Shown here: positions 1 to 8,175 of the stretch, in pieces
Layout: every line of letters begins with the position of its first letter
Position numbering within the stretch: the first letter of the stretch is position 1
Source: Mesorhizobium sp. L-2-11
Lineage (GTDB): Bacteria; Pseudomonadota; Alphaproteobacteria; Rhizobiales; Rhizobiaceae
Direction: 5' to 3'
NCBI RefSeq assembly: GCF_016756595.1
Contig: NZ_AP023261.1
Coordinates: 1-56,663 of the forward strand
DNA length: 56,663 nucleotides
Position numbers and translations under genes: made by a program
Notes under the pieces: model-generated
Seen by the model: the letters and a program-made list of their open reading frames with translations, nothing else
Told to the model about the DNA's origin: nothing
Databases searched by the model: none

Positions 1-1
1 T

Positions 2-400
2 TCCCGCAAAGCTATCCACGAAGCCCGCATCATCCGAGACGCGGAAGTCGTGAAGCCGGGCGTTGTCCGCGCCACCGTCGATGAGGCGCTGGCCGCCGGC
101 AAGGAACCGACCAAGGCCAAGGTGCGCCAGGCCGTCGAGGCGGTCGCGCCGCCGCGCGGGCAAGCGAAGGCAAAACCTGCGCCGACCAATGGCAATGCCG
201 AGCGCATCGAGATGCAACGCGTCAAGGCACAGATCTGGCGCGACCTGCGCACCGGCCTGGAGGCGCTCGCTTCACTTCCCGCCGCCGCCGATGTCGCCGA
301 CATCGTCGCCGGCACCAATCAAGCCAGACCGATCGTCGAGCGGCGCCTGCCGCAGGCGCTGGCCTTTCTCAAGGAGTTCTCCGATGCATGGAACGCGTAA
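2..400 (+). CDS. Early-operon protein, C-terminal part (5' truncated by window edge)
   Basis: The reading frame is already open at position 2 and ends at TAA 398-400. The visible 132 residues begin SRKAIHEARIIRDAE and are charged and helical, then Ala/Pro-rich around residues 45-60. I do not recognise a catalytic motif. From memory of rhizobial phages, a family of early proteins starts with a helical MSETLPALVDRA-like segment and ends with a segment like this one. The other end of the window (56461-56663) starts such an N-terminus in the same direction, so the two pieces are probably one gene cut by linearising a circular genome. Its stop overlaps the next gene by 17 bases, showing it heads the rightward operon. 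Function unknown. Confidence 0.6.
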   Translation, partial: SRKAIHEARIIRDAEVVKPGVVRATVDEALAAGKEPTKAKVRQAVEAVAPPRGQAKAKPAPTNGNAERIEMQRVKAQIWRDLRTGLEALASLPAAADVADIVAGTNQARPIVERRLPQALAFLKEFSDAWNA

Positions 401-1235
401 GGCACCGGCCCAGATCGAGCGAGTGACGCTCACCCCCGAAATGGCCTTCGACCTGCTCAACCACAACCAGCAGAACCGGCCACTGCAGGACCGCCATGTC
501 AACCGCATTGCCAGCCAGATCATGGCCGGCAAATGGAAGTTCAACGGCGACACCATCAAGATTTCCGACACCGGCGACGTGCTCGACGGGCAGCACCGGC
601 TGTTCGCCGTCATCGAAGCCAAAACCGCCGTTGAGACCGTCATCATCCGCGGGGTCGCGCGCGACGCATTCTCCACTATCGACACCATCCGGGCGGTGCG
701 CAGCGGCGCCGACGTGCTGGCGATTAACGGCGCCTCGCGCTACCGCACGACGATCTCCAGCGCGCTGATGTGGCTGATCCGCTGGCAGCGCGGCTGCTTG
801 CCGAAGTTCCGCGACCCGCGCAACAAGATCGAGAATTCCGACATCGAAGCGGCTTGGGCGGCGCATCCCGACATGGAGAAGGCGGTGGAGCGCGCCATGC
901 AACTGCGCGGCCTCGGCAACCCAGCCGTCTTCGCTTTCGTCTACTACGTCATGGGCAACCTCAACGAAGCCGTCGCCGAGCGGATGATGGAAACACTTGA
1001 AGACCCGGCCGGCGTGCCGATCGACGATCCCTTCTACGCTCTTCGCGCATGGCTGCTCAGCGAAAATCGCAAGCGCCGCGAGCCTCTCGACTGCGTCGCT
1101 GTCATCATCAAGGCGGCCAACGCCGCCGCCAAGGGACGCAAGGTCAAGGTCTTGTCGTGGAAGCAGAGCGGCCAGAGCGCCGAGGCATTCCCCACGCTCG
1201 GTATCGTCAAGACAGGAGGCGCCAATGCACGCTGA
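384..1235 (+). CDS. ParB/sulfiredoxin-fold (DGQHR) phage protein
   Basis: 283 residues from ATG 384, chosen because AAGGAG lies 8 bases upstream and upstream in-frame codons fall inside the previous gene. The N-terminal third carries RPLQDRHVNRIASQIMAG followed by TGDVLDGQHRLFAVIEA, the DGxHR signature of ParB/Srx-like nuclease-fold domains. The rest is helical with no HTH I can assign, so it is not a classical plasmid ParB. Such single-domain proteins are common in phage early regions and their biochemical role is usually unproven; DNA or nucleotide binding is a fair inference. The stop overlaps the next gene start by 11 bases, consistent with translational coupling. Confidence 0.65.
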   Translation: MHGTRKAPAQIERVTLTPEMAFDLLNHNQQNRPLQDRHVNRIASQIMAGKWKFNGDTIKISDTGDVLDGQHRLFAVIEAKTAVETVIIRGVARDAFSTIDTIRAVRSGADVLAINGASRYRTTISSALMWLIRWQRGCLPKFRDPRNKIENSDIEAAWAAHPDMEKAVERAMQLRGLGNPAVFAFVYYVMGNLNEAVAERMMETLEDPAGVPIDDPFYALRAWLLSENRKRREPLDCVAVIIKAANAAAKGRKVKVLSWKQSGQSAEAFPTLGIVKTGGANAR

Positions 1236-1740
1236 CTATCGTTCGTCGCCGCAAGCGCGGCCGGTGTTTCCAGAGAGTGCCGACGACGCGCATCCGCGCT
1301 GCCGCGAAATGGCCGAGGCGATGCGCGAGCTGTTCTCGGTCGGCGGCGGCGTCCGCTCGAAGGACCTGGTCGGCGCCGGCTTCAGCTGGACCGAGATCGT
1401 CGAGTTCAGGGATGCCGCGGCCAGGCTCGCCACTGACGCCAGCGTGCGGCAGATCACCAGCCGGCCCGACCTGATGGCCGACATCATCGAAAAGGCGCGC
1501 GCGCCGATGCCGAACCGGCCACCGCTGCCGCGCGACACCAAGGAGACGCAGGCGCGGCTTGTCGACTGGGGGCGCTACTGCACGGCCCGTGCCGCCCGTG
1601 TGCTCGACCCCTGGCCCGGCCAGCGCGAGCGGTGCCTCAATCTTCTGTCTCTGTACCTCAACCGCCTGCCGATTTTCCCCGCCAACCGCGAGACGGTATT
1701 GCGCGCGGTCGAACAGACGCTGCCGCAGGTGAGCCAGTGA
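1225..1740 (+). CDS. Conserved phage protein of unknown function
   Basis: 171 residues from ATG 1225, preceded by GGAGG 5 bases away; the start lies inside the end of the DGQHR gene. The protein is acidic and helical with segments such as HPRCREMAEAMRELFSVGGG and FSWTEIVEFRDAAARL, and a C-terminal half rich in Arg and Leu. The middle could hold a small winged or HTH fold (GAGFSWTEIVEF), but this is only a guess. It sits between the DGQHR protein and an HD hydrolase in an operon where every junction overlaps. No signal peptide or membrane segment is visible. Confidence 0.6.
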   Translation: MHADYRSSPQARPVFPESADDAHPRCREMAEAMRELFSVGGGVRSKDLVGAGFSWTEIVEFRDAAARLATDASVRQITSRPDLMADIIEKARAPMPNRPPLPRDTKETQARLVDWGRYCTARAARVLDPWPGQRERCLNLLSLYLNRLPIFPANRETVLRAVEQTLPQVSQ

Positions 1741-2456
1741 ACCAGGAGGTGCGGCACATCTCGAAAGACGCGCGGCGGGCTGGCCAGCAAGCGGCCCGCC
1801 GCTTCAGCAAGATGGTTCCGATCGTCATGCTGGACGGGCGGATCGCTGACCTTGCCGACATGAAGGCCGACCAGGTCGATTTCGCTCATATCGCGGCGGC
1901 CTTGTCGAAGACAGCGCGTTTCGCGGGTCGCCATCGTGGCGGCGCGCTATCGGTGGCGCAGCATTGCGTCATGGGCGCCGACGCTCTGTTCCGCGAAAGC
2001 GGCGACGGCGTGTTGGCCGGCTACTTCCTGTTGCATGACGCCCACGAATATCTGCTCGGCGATATCAGCCGGCCGGCGGTTCTGGATATCGACCTCAAGA
2101 CCGCCGAATACCTGATCGAGAACGGCGTGCCCGCCGCGGTTGCTCACGGGGCCGTGGCGCATGGCGTCAAGCGCTCGAAACTCGCTTTGGACGCCCCGAT
2201 AATCGAGGCGGCGCGGCTTCCGCCTATTTCGCGCATGCCACTCTATGCCCGCCAGGTCGCCGAGATGGACGAACGCATGTGCATGGCGGAAGCCCGCGCG
2301 CTTTATGGCGCCAAAGGCGATTTCCCGCTTGTTCGATGCGATCTGCCGCCGCCGAAACTGACCGGCGCGATCGAGCCATGGGGCGCGATGAAGGCCGAGA
2401 TCGCCTTCCTCGACCGGATGGAGCGCTATCTCGGCATCGTCGCGAGGGCGGCATGA
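1737..2456 (+). CDS. HD-domain phosphohydrolase (YfbR-like)
   Basis: 239 residues from GTG 1737, which overlaps the previous stop as GTGA. The family call rests on an early His in HRGGALSVAQHCVMGADAL and the metal-binding doublet in YFLLHDAHEYLLGDISRP, with later Asp residues. This is the arrangement of HD-fold nucleotidases such as YfbR. Family members dephosphorylate (deoxy)nucleoside monophosphates, and phage copies are thought to tune nucleotide pools for replication. It lies upstream of SSB and the sliding clamp in the same operon, which fits a DNA-metabolism role. The substrate cannot be read from sequence. Confidence 0.72.
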   Translation: MNQEVRHISKDARRAGQQAARRFSKMVPIVMLDGRIADLADMKADQVDFAHIAAALSKTARFAGRHRGGALSVAQHCVMGADALFRESGDGVLAGYFLLHDAHEYLLGDISRPAVLDIDLKTAEYLIENGVPAAVAHGAVAHGVKRSKLALDAPIIEAARLPPISRMPLYARQVAEMDERMCMAEARALYGAKGDFPLVRCDLPPPKLTGAIEPWGAMKAEIAFLDRMERYLGIVARAA

Positions 2457-2650
2457 CCAGCGGCCGTTCCGACCTGATCGACCTCACGCTGGCGCTGCAC
2501 GCGATAACCGGCAAGGCCGTCTCCGAAACCGGCGACGACAGCAAGGCCGTCTGGGTGCCGCTCTCCGAATGCGAGATGGTCAAGAAGCCGGGCGGCATGG
2601 TCGTCGTCACTATGCCTGAATGGCTCGCGCTGTCGAAGGGCTTCATCTGA
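2453..2650 (+). CDS. Small phage protein
   Basis: 65 residues from ATG 2453 in an ATGA overlap with the preceding stop. The sequence (TLALHAITGKAVSETGDDSKAVWVPLSECEM) is soluble, mixed alpha/beta and lacks recognisable motifs. Its reality is supported by the tight coupling on both sides (next gene starts at 2650) and codon usage like its neighbours. Function unknown. Confidence 0.55.
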   Translation: MTSGRSDLIDLTLALHAITGKAVSETGDDSKAVWVPLSECEMVKKPGGMVVVTMPEWLALSKGFI

Positions 2651-2895
2651 TGTGCGAGCTCCGCCATTGGCACGACACGGTCGAGCGCTTGCGCGGCGGC
2701 GAGCCGCTGCGACTGCTGATCGGCGAGAAGCTCTACAATTCGAGCGAGATCATGCTCGCCGCGCCATTCGCTGCCAGCCTGCGCAATGATCTGATCGCCG
2801 ACATCGAGGCGCAGATCGCCGGGCTGACGCGGCCAGATCCGAATGCACCTGCCGGCCATGCGCTGGTCACCCTGCCCGAAGAAAGGACCGCCTGA
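2650..2895 (+). CDS. Small phage protein
   Basis: 81 residues from ATG 2650, sharing one base with the previous stop (TGATG). It is helical and begins MCELRHWHDTVERLRGG, with an amphipathic middle segment and an acidic ADIEAQIAGL helix. No domain recognised. Both junctions are one-base overlaps, so it is translated as part of the early operon. Confidence 0.55.
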   Translation: MCELRHWHDTVERLRGGEPLRLLIGEKLYNSSEIMLAAPFAASLRNDLIADIEAQIAGLTRPDPNAPAGHALVTLPEERTA

Positions 2896-3017
2896 TGGCC
2901 AACTCGCTCGATTTCATCGCTGTCGCTGACAAGCACCTTGTCTACGTCGGCATGACCAACCGTGAAGCTTTCGACAGGATTGATCTGCAATCGCCCACCA
3001 GCGATGGAGGCCGCTAA
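2895..3017 (+). CDS. Very small protein upstream of SSB
   Basis: 40 residues from ATG 2895 (TGATG junction) to TAA 3015-3017, which overlaps the SSB start codon as TAATG. Residues include [20 protein letters not shown]. The gene fills the gap between two coupled genes exactly, which is the main support for it. It may simply couple translation into SSB. No motif. Confidence 0.5.
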   Translation: MANSLDFIAVADKHLVYVGMTNREAFDRIDLQSPTSDGGR

Positions 3018-3496
3018 TGGCCGGCAGCGTCAACAAGGTCATCCTGATCGGCCACCTCGGCGCCGACCCGGAAATCCGCCGGCTGAACAGCGGCGACATG
3101 GTGGTCAATTTCCGCATGGCGACGTCCGAAAGCTGGCGCGACAAGACTAGCGGCGAGCGCAAGGAAAAGACCGAGTGGCACACCATCGTCTGCTTCAATG
3201 AGAACATCTGCAAGGTCGCGGAACAGTATCTGAAGAAGGGCATGAAGGTCTATGTCGAGGGCCAGCTCTCGACCCGCAAGTGGGAAGACCAGGCAGGCGC
3301 CGCGCGCTACAGCACGGAAGTCGTGCTGCAGAAGTTCCGCGGCGAACTGCAGATGCTTGACAAATCAGACCATCCGGCGCGCAGCCCTGACGATTACGGC
3401 ACCCAGCGCGGAGCCTCGACCCGCCAGGAGCGCGGCCCGGCCGAGCAGCAGTCGCCCGGCATGCGCAAAGCGCTCGACGACGAAATCCCGTTCTAA
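3017..3496 (+). CDS. ssb: Single-stranded DNA-binding protein
   Basis: 159 residues. The OB-fold runs from about residue 5 ([18 protein letters not shown]) to 110, with the typical [15 protein letters not shown] strand, [11 protein letters not shown] and [18 protein letters not shown] flexible linker (115-150) leads to the acidic tip DDEIPF, the conserved SSB peptide that recruits replication and repair enzymes. Length and layout match bacterial SSBs. It coats ssDNA during phage replication and recombination. It is followed 16 bases later by another protein with a similar acidic C-terminus. Confidence 0.95.
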   Translation: MAGSVNKVILIGHLGADPEIRRLNSGDMVVNFRMATSESWRDKTSGERKEKTEWHTIVCFNENICKVAEQYLKKGMKVYVEGQLSTRKWEDQAGAARYSTEVVLQKFRGELQMLDKSDHPARSPDDYGTQRGASTRQERGPAEQQSPGMRKALDDEIPF

Positions 3497-3512
3497 CAGA
3501 GGAGCTAGACCT

Positions 3513-3848
3513 ATGGCGCAAGCCAGGACGAAGCCTGTCATCGCGAAGGCCAGAAACGCACCGAAAAACCGTCTGGCCGCCAAGGCGGCAGCGAAGCCGG
3601 ATGCCGTCGAGCAGGCGATGAACCAGACCGAAACGCCGGAGGCTACCATCAGGCGTCTGGCTGGAGAGGTGAAGAAGTTTTCAGACTGGTGGCATGAGGA
3701 CAGACGAAAAGTGGAACGTCTGGAGCATCGTCTGCGCGCTCTCGAAGGCACTCTTCGCGCGATCTCCAATCTCGCACGTATCGATGTTGGAGACTTTGTC
3801 GAGCGATGCGATCGCGGCAGCCCCTACGACGACAGCCTTCCCTTCTAG
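3513..3848 (+). CDS. Basic/coiled-coil protein with SSB-like acidic C-terminus
   Basis: 111 residues from ATG 3513, with GAGGAG 8 bases upstream. The first 40 residues are Lys/Ala-rich (RTKPVIAKARNAPKNRLAAK), followed by a helical region with heptad character (RRKVERLEHRLRALEGTLRAI). It ends SPYDDSLPF, which resembles the SSB C-terminal tip (DDEIPF in the gene just upstream). I infer that it may use the same partner-docking pockets as SSB, or bind DNA through the basic arm. No enzyme motif. Two tandem hairpins follow the stop. Confidence 0.6.
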   Translation: MAQARTKPVIAKARNAPKNRLAAKAAAKPDAVEQAMNQTETPEATIRRLAGEVKKFSDWWHEDRRKVERLEHRLRALEGTLRAISNLARIDVGDFVERCDRGSPYDDSLPF

Positions 3849-3879
3849 CCCGCGACTGCGGGCCGGGCAGCGTTGCCCG
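3849..3879 (+). other. Two tandem GC hairpins after the SSB-tail gene
   Basis: CCCGC-GACT-GCGGG (3849-3862) is followed at once by CGGGCA-GCGT-TGCCCG (3864-3879). Both are perfect stems with 4-base loops. There is no T-run, so a classical intrinsic terminator is unlikely. They may be an mRNA-stability or partial termination element at the only sizeable gap (107 bp) in this part of the operon. Confidence 0.45.
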
Positions 3880-3955
3880 CCCCGTCCGGAGGCCAGCCTG
3901 CCGGCACCTTCGGTTCGGTCACACTCGACGGCAGGCGCACGGCCGTGAGGACACC

Positions 3956-4294
3956 ATGAAGAAAATAAGAGATGCCCAGACCATCATCGGCATGCTGGAG
4001 GGCGGCGAAGTCGCCGCCGCCATGTCGACCGAGATCACCGAGACGCTGGCCAAGCTGAAGGAGCTTTCCGGCGACCGGCCAAAAACCAAGATCAAGGGCC
4101 ACGTCTCGCTCAAGATCAACGTGGAAGTCGAGGCCGGCACAGCGACGATCACCTGCGAGATCGATTCGAAGCGGCCGAAGCCGGCACGCGGCTCGTCTTT
4201 TTACTGGGTGCTGGATGACGGCTCGCTGTCGACTGAGCATCCGCAACAGACCGACATGTTCAGCGGACCGAGAGTGGCCGCCGATCGCCAGTAG
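3956..4294 (+). CDS. Conserved phage protein of unknown function
   Basis: 112 residues from ATG 3956 with GTGAGGAC just upstream. The N-terminal half is helical and acidic (TIIGMLEGGEVAAAMSTEITETLAKLKEL); the second half forms beta strands (GHVSLKINVEVEAGTATITCEID). It precedes the DUF2303 gene, and in phages small genes at this position often accompany recombination/ssDNA functions. I cannot name a family. The preceding 107 bp holds two GC hairpins and no gene. Confidence 0.5.
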   Translation: MKKIRDAQTIIGMLEGGEVAAAMSTEITETLAKLKELSGDRPKTKIKGHVSLKINVEVEAGTATITCEIDSKRPKPARGSSFYWVLDDGSLSTEHPQQTDMFSGPRVAADRQ

Positions 4295-4328
4295 TCCTGC
4301 TCCCCAACCCTTGAAAGGATCCTTTTCG

Positions 4329-5294
4329 ATGAACGCCAAGACCACGCCTGCCGCCGAGATGGTGGAACTCATTGCGCCGGCCGCCGGCCTCGATATCAAG
4401 GCGCTTGCCCAGCTCGGCGCCGATGCAAGCGCCATCACCTTGTCTATGCTGGCCGCACCCGCCGGCATGGTCGGCGTGCCCACTTCGATCCCCGTGGCCT
4501 TGGTCAACGGCCGCTCGCCAGAAGCCCGCGGCGTCGCCAACCTGTTCGAACCGTTCCGCCAGCACCCTGCCCGCAAAAGCGGCCAGGCGGTCGCGCAGAC
4601 TTTCGAAGCCTTCTGCGAACTGACCAATCGCCACAAGACCATCGACAGCGTCATCTTCGCCGATGCCGACTGGCGCAATCCGTCCTTCACCGCCGTTATT
4701 GACTACCACCAGAACGCCCCGGCCGGCCTCGCCGCCTTCGGCAAGCACCGCGTCCACTACGCCTTCCCGCTGTCCGAGGAGTGGAAGAAGTGGATCGAGA
4801 TGAACGGCGAGCCGATGAAGCAAGCCGAGTTCGCCTATTTCCTCGAGGATCGCGTTGCCGAGCTCTCCTCGCCGACCGAGCATGAGCGGGCCACCTTCGA
4901 ACAGCAGTTCCAGACCAAGATCGCAACACCTGCGCAAGTGGTCGAGTTGTCGCGCGGGCTGAAGATCAACATCGACACCAAGGTCAAGACGGCAACCACG
5001 CTGCAGAGTGGCGAAGGCCAGATCGCCTGGGAAGAGGCGCACAACGATGTCGATGGCAAGCCGCTGAAGGTGCCCGGCTTGTTCATGCTCAACCTGGCGC
5101 CGTTCTTCATGGGCGAGAAGGTGCGCATTCCGGTCAGGCTGCGCTACCGTCCGTCGGGCGCCATGATCATGTGGTCGTATCAGATCTATCGGCCCGACCA
5201 GGCGATCAACGAGCATGTCCGCTCGACGCTGGCCGAGGTGCGCAGCAAGACCGACCTGCCGGCCTATGAAGGCACGCCGGAGATGCCGGCGTGA
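4329..5294 (+). CDS. DUF2303 (YfdQ-like) protein
   Basis: 321 residues from ATG 4329, with GAAAGGATCC upstream. The middle shows the DUF2303 pattern: FTAVIDYHQN at about 125, HRVHYAFPLSEEWKKW at about 145 and a QAEFAYFLEDR segment at about 170. The C-terminal half is beta-rich and ends with RLRYRPSGAMIMW. The family includes E. coli prophage YfdQ; its function is unknown, although it is often found near recombination and ssDNA genes, as here (SSB upstream, clamp immediately downstream with a GTGA overlap). Confidence 0.8.
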   Translation: MNAKTTPAAEMVELIAPAAGLDIKALAQLGADASAITLSMLAAPAGMVGVPTSIPVALVNGRSPEARGVANLFEPFRQHPARKSGQAVAQTFEAFCELTNRHKTIDSVIFADADWRNPSFTAVIDYHQNAPAGLAAFGKHRVHYAFPLSEEWKKWIEMNGEPMKQAEFAYFLEDRVAELSSPTEHERATFEQQFQTKIATPAQVVELSRGLKINIDTKVKTATTLQSGEGQIAWEEAHNDVDGKPLKVPGLFMLNLAPFFMGEKVRIPVRLRYRPSGAMIMWSYQIYRPDQAINEHVRSTLAEVRSKTDLPAYEGTPEMPA

Positions 5295-6436
5295 AAAAGC
5301 CAGACGCCATCATCGTGTCGCGGGAGGCTTTGCTTCCCGCGCTCGGCCTGGTCAGCAAGGCTGTCGAGCGGCGCACCACCATTCCGGTGCTGGCCAACGT
5401 CCTGCTCGCGGTCGACGCCGCGGCCGGCACGCTGACGATCACCGGGTCCGACCTGGATTGCGAGCTGCGCACCACGCTTTCGTGCCAGGCTGGCAAGGAC
5501 GAGGCGTTCACGCTGCCTTCGGGGATCTTGCATGACGCCGTGCGCAAGATGCCGGACGGCGCCGAGATCTCGCTTGTGGCGGAGAAGGATTTCGCCACGC
5601 TGAGCGCCGGCCGCTCGCGCTTCCGCATCCAGGTGCTGCCAGCAACCGATTTCCCGACCATGGACGCCGGCAGCCTTAGCCACAGTTTCGAACTCGATGC
5701 CGGCATGGTCGAGCGCATGCTCGACACTGTCTCGTTCGCCATCTCGATCGAGGAGACGCGCTATTACCTCAACGGCATCTATTGGCATACCAGTGAGGCG
5801 CTGAACGCCGTCGCCACCGATGGCCACCGCCTGGCCAAGTTCACAGCAGTCTTGCCCGAGGGCGCCGCCGGCATGCCGGCCATCATCATCCCGCGCCGCA
5901 CGGTCGGGCTGATCCGCCAGATCATCGGCGACAAGGGCGCGGTCAAAGGAGGCGCGGTCAAGGTCAGCCTGTCCGATCTCAAGATCCGCGTCGAGACGGG
6001 CCAGGGCACGCTGCTGTCGAAGTTGATCGACGGCAGCTATCCGGACTACCAGCGCGTCATCCCGTCCGGCAACGCCAACCACTTCACTATCGAGCGGGAA
6101 GCACTGGCCAAGGCCGTCGATCGCGTTACCACCGTGTCCAGCGCGCGCGGCAGCGCTGTGAAATTCGCCTTCGAGGCCGGCGCCAGCCTGACGTTGACCA
6201 CCAACAATCCCGACGCCGGCAGCGCCAATGACGAGGTGACGATCGAGCATGGCGAGGGCGACAGCGTCGAGATCGGCTTCAACGGCCGCTACTGCCTCGA
6301 CCTGCTCAACGCAGCCGAGTCCGAGCGCCTGGTGTTCAGCCTGGGTGACCCCGGCTCGCCGACGCTGATCCAGCCTGAAACCGCCGACGAGACCGGCCTC
6401 AAGCCGCTCTTCGTCTTGATGCCAATGAGGGTGTAA
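5291..6436 (+). CDS. dnaN: DNA polymerase III beta subunit (sliding clamp)
   Basis: 381 residues from GTG 5291, overlapping the previous stop as GTGA. Three clamp domains are recognisable: residues 8-120 (REALLPALGLVSKAVERRTTIPVL, LTITGSDLDCEL), 130-255 (TRYYLNGIYWHT, VATDGHRLAKF) and 260-381, ending in the family-typical VLMPMRV. Length matches bacterial DnaN (about 370). The protein should form a ring that tethers polymerase to DNA. A phage-borne full clamp is unusual because most phages use the host's. With SSB in the same operon, it suggests the phage biases host replisomes toward its own DNA or escapes a host control on the clamp. Confidence 0.93.
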   Translation: MKKPDAIIVSREALLPALGLVSKAVERRTTIPVLANVLLAVDAAAGTLTITGSDLDCELRTTLSCQAGKDEAFTLPSGILHDAVRKMPDGAEISLVAEKDFATLSAGRSRFRIQVLPATDFPTMDAGSLSHSFELDAGMVERMLDTVSFAISIEETRYYLNGIYWHTSEALNAVATDGHRLAKFTAVLPEGAAGMPAIIIPRRTVGLIRQIIGDKGAVKGGAVKVSLSDLKIRVETGQGTLLSKLIDGSYPDYQRVIPSGNANHFTIEREALAKAVDRVTTVSSARGSAVKFAFEAGASLTLTTNNPDAGSANDEVTIEHGEGDSVEIGFNGRYCLDLLNAAESERLVFSLGDPGSPTLIQPETADETGLKPLFVLMPMRV

Positions 6437-6440
6437 TCTG

Positions 6441-7106
6441 ATGGGCAGCGTATTCACCTGCAAACTGAACCCGTGCTGCGGCGATCGGCGGAACTGCGAG
6501 CCGCCGCCCCAGTATCACAACAAGGCAGCATCATGGGGCGACAGCGGTCCAATTCCGGGCCAGGATTTTGGCGACGAGTTTGCCTTCACAGTTCCGGAAC
6601 TGGACATGTCCAAAGCCAGATGCGTTCCGGGCTTTGGTCAGCCAGGGCGATTAGATGAGGCACCCAGCGCAACCGCCCGTCTCACCCGGAGCAATGCCGA
6701 TACTCTGCCCGCTCTACTGCCATGCCCGTTTTGCGGAGGTAAGGCAGCCATAACAGATCAAGAGCCGTTTTCTGTCGAATGCGTCGAAGAGCGCTGCAAC
6801 GTTGATGGCCCATGCCACGCCGACAAGGCCGACGCTATCGCCGCATGGAACCGTCGCTCCACCAGGGAAGCTGCTTGGCTGATCGAACGCAGTGACTATT
6901 CAGGATGCACACAGCCCCACTGGTATGCCGAGCACCCAGAAGACGGCTGGCACTACTGGACGGTCCGTGCGTCAAAGGCAAAGCGTTTCGCCTCGAAGGC
7001 CGAGGTGGAGGCGTTTCCCGCTTACCAGATGATCGCCAGCGATCCAGCAATCACCGTGACGGAACATGTTTTCATGTCGGTACCCTCCGGAGCTGAACAT
7101 GGCTGA
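6441..7106 (+). CDS. Lar-like restriction-alleviation zinc-ribbon protein
   Basis: 221 residues from ATG 6441. Residues about 92-140 carry LLPCPFCGGKAAI, two further Cys in the VECVEERCN segment and ADKADAIAAWNRR, the pattern of Lar/restriction-alleviation family zinc ribbons. Lar of the Rac prophage moderates type I restriction, but most family members are untested. The first 85 residues (CCGDRRNCEPPPQYHNK) and the last 75 (QPHWYAEHPEDGWHYW) are extra and not recognised. It starts 4 bases after dnaN and overlaps the Gp37/Gp68 gene by 8 bases. Confidence 0.6.
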   Translation: MGSVFTCKLNPCCGDRRNCEPPPQYHNKAASWGDSGPIPGQDFGDEFAFTVPELDMSKARCVPGFGQPGRLDEAPSATARLTRSNADTLPALLPCPFCGGKAAITDQEPFSVECVEERCNVDGPCHADKADAIAAWNRRSTREAAWLIERSDYSGCTQPHWYAEHPEDGWHYWTVRASKAKRFASKAEVEAFPAYQMIASDPAITVTEHVFMSVPSGAEHG

Positions 7107-8175
7107 CCATTCATCGATCGAGTGGACCGACGCCACCTGGAACCCGATCACGGGTTGCGCGGTGAAGTCGCCTGGCTGCAAGCGCTGTTACGCGATGAAG
7201 CTGGCCGGAACGCGGCTGCGGAACCACCCGAGCCGAGCCGGGCTGACCGTCGAGACGAAGAACGGCCCCGTCTGGACTGGAGAGGTCCGCTTCAACGAGG
7301 AGTGGCTCTTCCAGCCGCTGCAGTGGAAAACGCCGCGCAAGATCTTCGTCTGCGCCCACGGTGACCTTTTCTACGAGAAAGTCCCGTTCGGCTGGACGAT
7401 GCGCGTCTTCGAGGTCATGGCGCAGGCGTGGCGCCATACGCACCAGGTGCTGACGAAGCGGCCCGACGTCATGCTGGATTTCTTCCAGCGGTGGGCGGAC
7501 GTGAATTTCGAGGAAGATCTCGACTTCAAGGGCGCACGCGGGCCTGCCGAAGTGCGCGCCGCACACTCGAGCGGACGCGGCAAGCTCTTTGCAGACATGC
7601 TGGAAGCGATGGGAACCCCGCCGCCAGGATGCGCATATCCTTTGTTTGATTGGGCAGGCGGCATGTCGCGCTGGCCCAACGTCTTCCCGCACATCTGGCT
7701 CGGCTGCTCGGTCGAAGATCAGAAGCACGCCGATGAACGACGCGAGCCGATGCGCAAGCTCGCCGAAATGGGGTGGCTGACGTGGGTTTCCTACGAGCCC
7801 GCGCTCGGCCCGATCGACTGGACGGGCTGGGAATTCCTTCACTGGATCGTCTCAGGCGGCGAGAGCGGCGCGGGTGCGCGCCCGAACCATCCGGCATGGC
7901 ACTACAGCACACGCGATTTCGCAGCATCGAACGGCATTCCCTATCTGTTCAAGCAGTGGGGTGCCTGGGCTCCATCATCAGATGTGACTGATCCATGGCG
8001 TTTCGAGCAGGCGACCCTGTTGCCAGACGGTCGTGTCAGGGAATGGCAGGCCGACTTTCCCGAAGCGCGGCTTATTCACCCAGAAATGCGGCCTATGAGC
8101 CTCGTCGGCAAGAAAGCCGCCGGACGGCTGCTAGACGGCCGTGAACACTCCGAATTTCCAAAGGTGGCGGCATGA
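7099..8175 (+). CDS. Phage Gp37/Gp68 family (DUF5131) protein
   Basis: 358 residues from ATG 7099, chosen because the conserved start motif SSIEWTDATWNPITGC follows at once. The next residues form a Cys cluster (GC-x6-C-x2-CYAMK) as in this family, which has a radical-SAM-like layout. Later hallmarks are LTKRPDVM, VFPHIWLGCSVEDQ, WVSYEPALGPID, WIVSGGESG and a C-terminal KQWGAW. The biochemical role is not established; an iron-sulfur enzyme acting on nucleic acid is an inference. It is common in phages of alphaproteobacteria and here lies in the early operon with an ATGA overlap to the next gene. Confidence 0.85.
   Translation: MADHSSIEWTDATWNPITGCAVKSPGCKRCYAMKLAGTRLRNHPSRAGLTVETKNGPVWTGEVRFNEEWLFQPLQWKTPRKIFVCAHGDLFYEKVPFGWTMRVFEVMAQAWRHTHQVLTKRPDVMLDFFQRWADVNFEEDLDFKGARGPAEVRAAHSSGRGKLFADMLEAMGTPPPGCAYPLFDWAGGMSRWPNVFPHIWLGCSVEDQKHADERREPMRKLAEMGWLTWVSYEPALGPIDWTGWEFLHWIVSGGESGAGARPNHPAWHYSTRDFAASNGIPYLFKQWGAWAPSSDVTDPWRFEQATLLPDGRVREWQADFPEARLIHPEMRPMSLVGKKAAGRLLDGREHSEFPKVAA

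Noticed and set aside
63..383. Longer N-terminus for the DGQHR protein, starting at 63
   Set aside because: This part is Arg/Pro/Ser-rich shadow sequence of the preceding gene; ATG 384 has a good ribosome site and starts the conserved region.
3849..3879. Strong intrinsic terminator in the early-right operon
   Set aside because: Two good stems but no T-run on either strand, and the downstream genes have no obvious new promoter.
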